The notes under the pieces: generated by a model
Database searches by the model: none
Seen by the model: the letters and a program-made list of their open reading frames with translations, nothing else
What the model was told of the DNA's origin: nothing
Position numbers and translations under genes: made by a program
In this document: piece by piece, positions 1 through 5,858 of the stretch
How the letters are laid out: every line of letters starts with the position of its first letter
How positions within the stretch are numbered: the first letter of the stretch is position 1
Origin: DATDCV01 sp036524155
Lineage (GTDB): Bacteria > Verrucomicrobiota > Verrucomicrobiia > Limisphaerales > UBA8199
Length of the DNA stretch: 12,951 bases
Reading direction: 5' to 3'
NCBI GenBank assembly: GCA_036524155.1
Contig: DATDCV010000374.1
Location: 1-12,951 of the forward strand

Positions 1-2407
1 GCCCTCCCGCATCATACATGTTATCCGCCCAGGTCAGGTCCAGGTCCCACGGATGCACCGTCCACAGCTTTGCGACGGGGTCGAGATAATAAAAATAATT
101 CTTCCCGCCGCCGATGTCGTAATGGTGAATCCCCTGCACGATCGCCTGGTAGCTGTAGCCATTGGGCAAATACCAATTCGTGCGCCACCACTCGACGGGG
201 GAGCTGCCGTTCAGGCCCGATACAAACGCGCTCAAGTCCGATTTGTCCGTCACCGCCGTCGCCCCCTGGTTGTTGAGCTCGCCATAAGGAAACGGCGTCA
301 CACCCGAATCCATCTTGTAGAAGTTCCCGTCCGGCAAATCGTGCTCATCCAAAAAGCGGCCGTCCTCCTGCTCGACTCCCAAATAAAGCCCCCAGAAATC
401 CCCCTCGTATTGCGTGCTAGGGTCGGCTTCGACAATGTCGTCGATGATCCGAAACTGCAGGAACGTCGTTTTCGGTGCCTCCACCCCCGCCAGGTTGAAC
501 AGTCGCAGCCCTACCGACTCGAACATCCCCTGCTCGCCCCGATGCCAGTAATCCCCCTGTTGAATGCACGCCCCCAGGTTCAGTTTGGTCCACTGTGTCT
601 TAAACTTGCGCCCGTAGTCATCCCGCATCTGGAGGTAATGTCCGCGGTTCAAATCGAACTTCCACATGTTCTTCACCATCGAATAGCGCCACACACCCCC
701 CCGCGCGCGGTAGTGCACGTGGTCATATACCTTGCCCTCGAACACCAGCGTCCCCACCCACTGGTACAGGTCCCCCCCATACCGGCTGAACCAGGTGGCG
801 TTCTCCACATCTGTACGCGACGAAATCAAATGAATTGACGGCAAGTGCCGCATCACGTTCGTGTCGAACGCCACCACCGGCGTCACCCCGGGCCGGACCG
901 CGGCCTGCCACGCCGGAACACCGTCATAGCAGAAATAAGCGAAGTTCGGCTGCGGATCGTCGCTGTAAGGAGCAGTAACCGCCAGCCCCGCACCATCGAC
1001 GGCCGTGATCCGGTACCGCACCAGCCGCCGGTGCTGCTGCAGGCTCGCCGGCAGCACCGCCGTGAACACACTGTTGCCTGCGTGCTCGTCCCCATTGGCG
1101 CCGTTGTCGGCCATCGGCACCGCGGTCCAAGTGTTCGTGTAAGCCGCGCTGGTCAAAGAAATGTAATTCCCCGGCTCGACAACCTGATACTGGAGCGTAA
1201 CGCTCGCAACTCCGTCCGGATCGGTCACCTTGGCGGTGATCATCACTGGCTGGCCTCCCAGCGGTTGGTTCGGGGTGTGGTCCACCTGCCGGATCTGAGG
1301 CGGGGCGTTGGTCGCGTACACCGAGTTCAGCCCGCCGGGCGTCGGACCGTGACCGGGCGAGCCGGTCGACGCAATCAGACGGCAATCGAAAAACGCGTCG
1401 GTGCTGCCGCTAAGACTGATGTTGTGCACCTGCACGGCCAGAATATTGGTTCCCGGCCGCAGATAGCCCACCGCGTTATCCAAATTGAACACGTCATAGG
1501 TGGCGGATTCGCGCGCGCTCCCGGTCGCCGTCGCATCGTAGGGCACTTCGGTTGCGGGCAGGCTTTGATTCCAGACATTGCTTCCGTTGATCCAAAGTTT
1601 GAAGCCATCGTCATATAGCGCCTCCAACCGCAGCCCTACAATCGGCGTTGGATCCTGAACGACAAATGTTTTTCGCAGAAAAAATGAGATGTAATTGCTG
1701 CGCATGTCGTCCAGCGTGGTGCCCATCCCGATGCTTGGATCGTACCCCACCGGCGAATCCCCCGTCCCCCACGCGCTGTCGCCAAAACTCAGAAACCGCC
1801 ACGCGGTAGTGGGCAACGAAGCCTCGGTCAGCCCCTTGAAATATTTCCACCCGCTCGAATGGTCCGAAACGAACACCAGGCTCTGCTGAATCGGATTACC
1901 GACCACCGACGCCCGCCAGTTGCCGCCCAGCGAGTTGTCCAGCGCCGGGTTGATCAGCTCGATCGAATACCCGGGCGGGTCCCCCACCGTCGGCCATGGA
2001 AATCCGAGTTGATATTCGACCTTGTCCTCGACCCCGCCCGCCGCGTTGAGCAGTAACACTGTGTCCGCGTCGTTGTTCAGCAACCCGACCCACGGCCCCA
2101 ACGCGCCGACACTCCACTTGGAAAGCATCGTCGCCGGGTTTTGAGCCACCACCAGGTATCGCGCGGCGGCGATTGTTGTCCCGTTTGGGACTGTAAAACT
2201 GACCCCGCCTGAAATCTGCCACCCGGAAACGTCCACGTCGTTCGTCCCCGAGTTATACAACTCGATGAACTCCGCAGCTTCGGTCTTCGGCTCCGGATGG
2301 TAGTGGATTTCGTTTATCAGCACCCGGCCGCGAAGCGGCGTTGTAGCGGTGAAAAGGAAGACCAGGGCGATAGTACTGCCCCAACGACGTCGCTGGATCC
2401 GGGCCAT
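1..2407 (-). CDS. Secreted lamin-tail domain / CotH-kinase-like protein, N-terminal 802 codons (3' end beyond window)
   Basis: The frame is open from the ATG at 2407-2405 to the window edge with no stop. An N-terminal signal peptide is visible (basic MARIQRRR, then a hydrophobic run, likely cut near residue 27). Residues about 28-165 form a lamin-tail domain (INEIHYHP, EFIELYNSG, VDVSGWQISGG, YSIELINP). Residues about 200-345 look like a carbohydrate-binding-type beta-sandwich (DDGFKLWINGSNVW, LRPGTNILAVQVHN). Residues about 365-480 look Ig-like (VTDPDGVASVTLQYQV). From about 530 a CotH-kinase-like domain begins, with an RARGGVWRYS segment near 570 and, at the cut end, HHYDIGGGKNYFYY (Asp764) and HPWDLDLTW (Asp788/Asp790), which match kinase-like metal-binding acidic positions. 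CotH proteins are protein kinases in spores and fungi; the substrate here is unknown. Likely exported or surface-attached. Coding-strand wobble bases are G-rich, unlike the C-rich GH genes on the other strand. Only the start and domain order are firm. Confidence 0.88.
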   Translation of the reverse strand, partial: MARIQRRRWGSTIALVFLFTATTPLRGRVLINEIHYHPEPKTEAAEFIELYNSGTNDVDVSGWQISGGVSFTVPNGTTIAAARYLVVAQNPATMLSKWSVGALGPWVGLLNNDADTVLLLNAAGGVEDKVEYQLGFPWPTVGDPPGYSIELINPALDNSLGGNWRASVVGNPIQQSLVFVSDHSSGWKYFKGLTEASLPTTAWRFLSFGDSAWGTGDSPVGYDPSIGMGTTLDDMRSNYISFFLRKTFVVQDPTPIVGLRLEALYDDGFKLWINGSNVWNQSLPATEVPYDATATGSARESATYDVFNLDNAVGYLRPGTNILAVQVHNISLSGSTDAFFDCRLIASTGSPGHGPTPGGLNSVYATNAPPQIRQVDHTPNQPLGGQPVMITAKVTDPDGVASVTLQYQVVEPGNYISLTSAAYTNTWTAVPMADNGANGDEHAGNSVFTAVLPASLQQHRRLVRYRITAVDGAGLAVTAPYSDDPQPNFAYFCYDGVPAWQAAVRPGVTPVVAFDTNVMRHLPSIHLISSRTDVENATWFSRYGGDLYQWVGTLVFEGKVYDHVHYRARGGVWRYSMVKNMWKFDLNRGHYLQMRDDYGRKFKTQWTKLNLGACIQQGDYWHRGEQGMFESVGLRLFNLAGVEAPKTTFLQFRIIDDIVEADPSTQYEGDFWGLYLGVEQEDGRFLDEHDLPDGNFYKMDSGVTPFPYGELNNQGATAVTDKSDLSAFVSGLNGSSPVEWWRTNWYLPNGYSYQAIVQGIHHYDIGGGKNYFYYLDPVAKLWTVHPWDLDLTWADNMYDAGG

Positions 2408-2430
2408 AATTTCAATATCCGACAGCGTCC

Positions 2431-2460
2431 ATCCTAACAGCTCAACGAAACTCCCGGCAA
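2431..2460 (-). promoter_or_regulatory. Possible sigma70-type promoter for the lamin-tail/CotH gene
   Basis: Read on the minus strand, TTGCCG (2460-2455) and TAGGAT (2436-2431) are separated by 18 bases. This would start transcription around 2424, about 17 bases before the ATG. The match is partial and such motifs arise by chance, so this is only a candidate. Confidence 0.25.
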
Positions 2461-2507
2461 GCGTTTGTGATGACCACTCCCCAGCCCGAAGGATTGGCAG
2501 ACAGTAG

Positions 2508-2546
2508 CCGGAAGTCGCCAGGGGGTTTTCGGGGGGCGACCTCCGG
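2508..2546. repeat. Inverted repeat with 12-bp arms
   Basis: CCGGAAGTCGCC (2508-2519) pairs with GGCGACCTCCGG (2535-2546) with one mismatch around a G/T-rich 15-base loop. It lies between divergent genes, 22 bases from the larger palindrome, so the two may be parts of one dispersed repeat unit. It is not followed by a T-run, so it is unlikely to be a simple terminator. Confidence 0.5.
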
Positions 2547-2567
2547 AACCAGCGCCACAAAGAGCCC

Positions 2568-2601
2568 GCCACCCCGCCAATCCGCGGATTGGCGGGGTGG
2601 C
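2568..2601. repeat. Perfect 34-bp palindrome
   Basis: The 17-base half GCCACCCCGCCAATCCG is followed directly by its exact reverse complement, with no spacer. The central 26 bases (2572-2597) recur exactly at 7042-7067, inside the GH-FGE coding sequence. This marks a dispersed palindromic element rather than a one-off operator. The SacII-like CCGCGG centre is part of the symmetry. Confidence 0.9.
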
Positions 2602-2714
2602 AGAAACACCGCCATCGGCAGGTCTCCATTACCACATCGTCTTCAGGCGCCCAGCTCAGCGCCCAGCGCTCCATTCCTTCGAGACGCGGAAATGCACGCT
2701 CCCTCGGTATTTCG

Positions 2715-2744
2715 TTGCCGCTCAGAAGCCAGACTGGTCATAAT
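2715..2744 (+). promoter_or_regulatory. Possible promoter giving a near-leaderless GH2 transcript
   Basis: TTGCCG (2715-2720), an 18-base spacer and CATAAT (2739-2744) resemble sigma70 -35 and -10 boxes. The predicted start, near 2751, is only a few bases before the ATG at 2753. No Shine-Dalgarno sequence precedes that ATG, which is consistent with leaderless or very short-leader translation. Candidate only. Confidence 0.35.
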
Positions 2745-2752
2745 CGCCCGCT

Positions 2753-5560
2753 ATGATTAGCAAATTCCGAACCTGTCTCGCCGCCCTCGGGGCCTCCCTC
2801 GTCGCGGCGGCGCTCACCTCCCGCGCCGCCGAGCCCATACCCCTGCCTGAACATCCGCGCCCGGACTTCGAGCGGTCCGCCTGGCTCAACCTGAACGGCC
2901 CCTGGCAATTCCGTTTCGACAAGGACAACGCTGGCCTGAACGAGAAATGGTTTGAGGCCGCCAACGCCATCGCCGCCAAAACCATTCTCGTTCCATTCCC
3001 CTGGGGCTCCCCTCTCTCTCAAGTCGCCGATGACGCCCCCATCGCCTGGTACGCTCGCGCCATCCAAACCCCGCCTGACTGGCAGGGACAGCGTGTGTTC
3101 CTCGTCATCGGCGCATGCGACTGGGAAACGCAGGCCTGGCTTGACGGCAAGCCGCTCGGAACCCACCGCGGCGGCTACATCCCGTTTGAATTCGAGCTCA
3201 CGCCCGCCCTCAAGGCCGGCCAGCAACACCAGCTCGTTCTGCGCGTCGACGACACCACCCGCGCGTTCAAGCTCGAAGGCAAGCAGGGCTACGGCAATGC
3301 CCGCGGCATCTGGCAAACCGTTTACCTCGAAGCGCGCCCGCAGACCTTCCTCCGGTCCGTCCATTTCGCGCCGGATATCGACCGGGGAAAGGTCACGGTC
3401 AAAGCCACACTGGGCGCCCCCGCGCCAGCCGGCGCCGAGCTCAAACTCCATTCCAAATCCGCCCTTTTCCCCGATACCGCGAAGGCCGTTCCCCAAGGCG
3501 CCGACGCAGTCCAGTTCGACCTCCCCATTCCTCAACCGCATCTCTGGTCCCTGGATGACCCGTTCCTCTACGAAGTCGAAGCCCAATTGCAGGCCGGCAA
3601 CGCGCCCGACCGCGTCGCGACCTATTTCGGCATGCGCAAGATCAGCGTCGCCCCAATCCCGGGCCTCGGCTTCCCTTACATCGCGCTCAACAACCAGCCG
3701 CTTTATCTTCAGATCACCCTCGACCAATCCTATCACCCCGACGGATTTTATACGTTCCCCACCGACGCTTTCATGCGCGATGAAATCCTGCGGTCGCGCC
3801 GTATCGGCCTCAACGCGAATCGCCTCCACGTGAAGGTGGACGTACCCCGCAAGCTTTACTGGGCCGACCGCCTCGGCCTGCTCTTAATGGCGGATGTCCC
3901 CAATAGCTGGGGCGAGCCTACCGCCGAGATGCGCCAGGAAATCGAGCAGACTTTCCGCGGCATGGTTCAGCGCGATTACAATCATCCGGCCATTTTTACC
4001 TGGGTGCCCTTCAACGAAACCTGGGGCCTGTTCTCCGGCAAGGACAACAATCGCAAATACCTCCCCGAAACTCAGCAATGGGTCGCCTCCGTCTACCGCC
4101 TCGGAAAACAATTGGATCCCACCCGCCTCGTCGAGGACAACTCCCCCTGCAACAACGACCACGTCGAGACCGACATCAACTCCTGGCACGCCTACCTCCC
4201 CGGTTACGAATGGCGCAACCATCTCGACCAGGTCAGCCGCGATACCTCCCCCGGCTCCGCCTGGAATTTCATCGGCGGCCGCAAACAGGACGCCCAACCC
4301 CTCCTCAACAGCGAGTGCGGCAATGTCTGGGGCTACGAGAACAGCACCGGCGATTGCGACTGGAGCTGGGACTACCACATCATGATGAACGAATTTCGGC
4401 GGCATCCGAAGATCTGCGGCTGGCTTTACACCGAACACCACGACGTCATCAACGAATGGAATGGCTACTACCGCTTCGACCGCTCCGACAAATTCACCGG
4501 GCTCGACGAGATCGTCACCGGCATGACCTTGCGCGATCTCCACGCGCCGTTCTATATCTCCACCGGCAGCGATCTGTGCCGCGACGTCCAGCCCGGCGCC
4601 GAAGTCACCGTTCCGCTCTGGGCGTCGTTCATGACTGATCGTTCGCCTTCCGCGCGACTCCGCCTCCGCGCCTCCCTCACCGGCTGGGACACCCTCGGGC
4701 GTTGGCACTGGTATTCCCAACAGGCAAAGCCCATTGAATTCCGCCCATGGCTCTCTAAAGAAATGGAACCGCTCACTATCACCATGCCCGACGAGCCTTC
4801 CCTCGCCCTCCTCTCCCTCGTCCTCGAAGACGACGCCGGCACCGTCCTCCACCGCAACTTCACCTCCTTCCTGGTGGCGACCGGCCCCTCCCCTCGCGAT
4901 CAGCAGATCGACCTCAATGGTGCCACCGCCCGCGTCATTCGTTTTGCCCCCGCCTCCTTCGCCTCCGCTCAATGGTCGCGTAAACAGTGGAACGTCCTCG
5001 ACGGCTTCAAGGTCGATGGCGCCGGCTCCGGATTCTTTGAATACCGCGTCCCCTGGCCCCAAGGCCTCCAGCTCGAACAGATCTCAGGCGCTACCCTGCT
5101 CTTCGAAGCCTCCTCAAAACAGTTGTTCGGCAAGGACAAAGAAGGTGCCACCCGCCAGGAGGGCGATTTCATGCTCGGCAAAGGCACCCACGACCCCAGC
5201 CTCAACCCCAATTCCTATCCCATGACCGACTCCGCCAAATTCCCCAGCGCCGTCGTCGTGCGCGTCGCCGGTGAATCCGTCGGCCAGTTCGACCTCCCGG
5301 ACGACCCCGCCGACCACCGCGGCATCCTTTCCTGGCACGCCCAAAAACGCGACCGCAAACTCCGCGAGGCCGGCTCCTACGGCTGCCTCATCTCTGCGTC
5401 GATCCCGCACACCGCGCTGCGGGCCGCCGCCCAGGCCAAAGAGGCTGTCATCCGCTTCGAGGTCGATTCCGCTCTCGCCGGCGGCCTGGCCATCTACGGC
5501 GAGCGCTTCGGGCGCTACCCCCTGGATCCGACCCTCGTCTTTACGCTAAAAAAACCCTAG
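2753..5560 (+). CDS. Secreted glycoside hydrolase family 2 protein
   Basis: 935 aa, probably a periplasmic or secreted exo-acting beta-glycosidase (galactosidase/glucuronidase/mannosidase superfamily). The exact sugar cannot be read from sequence. A signal peptide (MISKFRTCLAALGASLVAAA) ends around residue 26. Domains: sugar-binding beta-sandwich about 36-195 (LNLNGPWQFRFD, WYARAI, ARGIWQTVYLE), Ig-like domain about 196-300 (PHLWSLDDPFLYEVEAQL, a classic GH2 signature), TIM barrel about 300-605, and a long C-terminal beta-rich region about 610-935. The likely acid/base is Glu422 in FNETWG, and the likely nucleophile is Glu521 in LLNSECGN. The ATG at 2753 is chosen because the signal peptide follows at once; no Shine-Dalgarno sequence is visible. 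The ~300-residue C-terminal part makes it longer than a minimal GH2 and may be a carbohydrate-binding module. It lies upstream of, and in the same direction as, the GH-FGE gene. Confidence 0.93.
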   Translation: MISKFRTCLAALGASLVAAALTSRAAEPIPLPEHPRPDFERSAWLNLNGPWQFRFDKDNAGLNEKWFEAANAIAAKTILVPFPWGSPLSQVADDAPIAWYARAIQTPPDWQGQRVFLVIGACDWETQAWLDGKPLGTHRGGYIPFEFELTPALKAGQQHQLVLRVDDTTRAFKLEGKQGYGNARGIWQTVYLEARPQTFLRSVHFAPDIDRGKVTVKATLGAPAPAGAELKLHSKSALFPDTAKAVPQGADAVQFDLPIPQPHLWSLDDPFLYEVEAQLQAGNAPDRVATYFGMRKISVAPIPGLGFPYIALNNQPLYLQITLDQSYHPDGFYTFPTDAFMRDEILRSRRIGLNANRLHVKVDVPRKLYWADRLGLLLMADVPNSWGEPTAEMRQEIEQTFRGMVQRDYNHPAIFTWVPFNETWGLFSGKDNNRKYLPETQQWVASVYRLGKQLDPTRLVEDNSPCNNDHVETDINSWHAYLPGYEWRNHLDQVSRDTSPGSAWNFIGGRKQDAQPLLNSECGNVWGYENSTGDCDWSWDYHIMMNEFRRHPKICGWLYTEHHDVINEWNGYYRFDRSDKFTGLDEIVTGMTLRDLHAPFYISTGSDLCRDVQPGAEVTVPLWASFMTDRSPSARLRLRASLTGWDTLGRWHWYSQQAKPIEFRPWLSKEMEPLTITMPDEPSLALLSLVLEDDAGTVLHRNFTSFLVATGPSPRDQQIDLNGATARVIRFAPASFASAQWSRKQWNVLDGFKVDGAGSGFFEYRVPWPQGLQLEQISGATLLFEASSKQLFGKDKEGATRQEGDFMLGKGTHDPSLNPNSYPMTDSAKFPSAVVVRVAGESVGQFDLPDDPADHRGILSWHAQKRDRKLREAGSYGCLISASIPHTALRAAAQAKEAVIRFEVDSALAGGLAIYGERFGRYPLDPTLVFTLKKP

Positions 5561-5582
5561 TATAGTTACCTTGAAAAGGTGC

Positions 5583-5639
5583 GCTGGTACGCTGGCAAGA
5601 AAGTCCCCCTGCAAGGCGTCCGCTGAGATTCCCTCTCCT
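5583..5639 (+). repeat. Dispersed repeat unit, copy 1 (intergenic)
   Basis: Aligned by eye without gaps, this segment matches 6987-7043 at 46 of 57 positions. Shared blocks include GTACGC, GGCAA, GCGTC and CTGAGA followed by CTCCCTCTCC-like sequence. Copy 1 lies between genes; copy 2 lies inside the coding sequence of the next gene, in the same orientation. After the shared part, copy 1 continues into a G-run and a polypyrimidine tract, whereas copy 2 continues into the 26-bp palindrome. Confidence 0.8.
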
Positions 5640-5659
5640 CCTTTGGAGGGGGGGGCAGG

Positions 5660-5700
5660 TCCTCTTCCTCGTCCTCTTTCTCGTCCTCTTCCTCCTCCTT
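5660..5700 (+). repeat. Polypyrimidine tract (intergenic)
   Basis: 41 bases almost entirely of C and T, interrupted by G only at 5671 and 5683, built from TCCTC/TTCCTC-type units. A very similar tract occurs at 8972-9062 inside the recombinase gene. Homopurine-homopyrimidine DNA of this length can form triplex structures and is prone to slippage. Confidence 0.8.
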
Positions 5701-5858
5701 GGTCCCCTTCCCCGCCCCTAGAGCGGAGGTGGCACTTTCTCTTTGCAACGTCCATGCGCACTAACCATTTCCGAACCCAGCGAAACCGCCTCCACGAAAT
5801 CCCGCAGAACCATGGTCGCAAGCGAACGCCGAACTGACCCCGTTCCTACAAACCTCTT

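Larger units (their letters stand above)
2408..2752. other. Divergent intergenic region with two inverted repeats
   Basis: These 345 bases separate two divergent genes. I find no convincing gene in them; the small open frames have no recognisable protein content. The region holds a 12-bp-arm hairpin (2508-2546), a perfect 34-bp palindrome (2568-2601) and weak promoter-like motifs near both flanking starts. The remaining sequence, about 2602-2710, shows nothing I can name. Confidence 0.7.
5561..5858 (+). other. Intergenic gap with dispersed repeat and polypyrimidine tract
   Basis: This 298-base gap between two co-directional genes holds a 57-base repeat unit (5583-5639), a short C/T-rich hairpin with a G-run (about 5636-5655) and a pyrimidine tract (5660-5700). 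The rest, about 5720-5858, shows no gene, tRNA or clear promoter. The two flanking genes are probably not tightly co-transcribed. Confidence 0.6.

Noticed and set aside
53..1618. Two long plus-strand open frames (53-838 and 845-1618)
   Set aside because: They are antisense shadows of the minus-strand lamin-tail/CotH frame, whose translation shows clear domains; the plus-strand translations look like arbitrary Arg/Pro/His-rich sequence.
2467..2760. 97-aa plus-strand open frame in the divergent intergenic region
   Set aside because: It runs through two inverted repeats, overlaps the GH2 start in another frame, and has no recognisable protein features.
2738..3829. 363-aa minus-strand open frame overlapping the GH2 gene, and the similar 3884-5062 frame
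   Set aside because: High-GC antisense shadows; Gly/Glu/Val-rich with no domain, while the plus strand encodes complete GH2 domains with catalytic residues.
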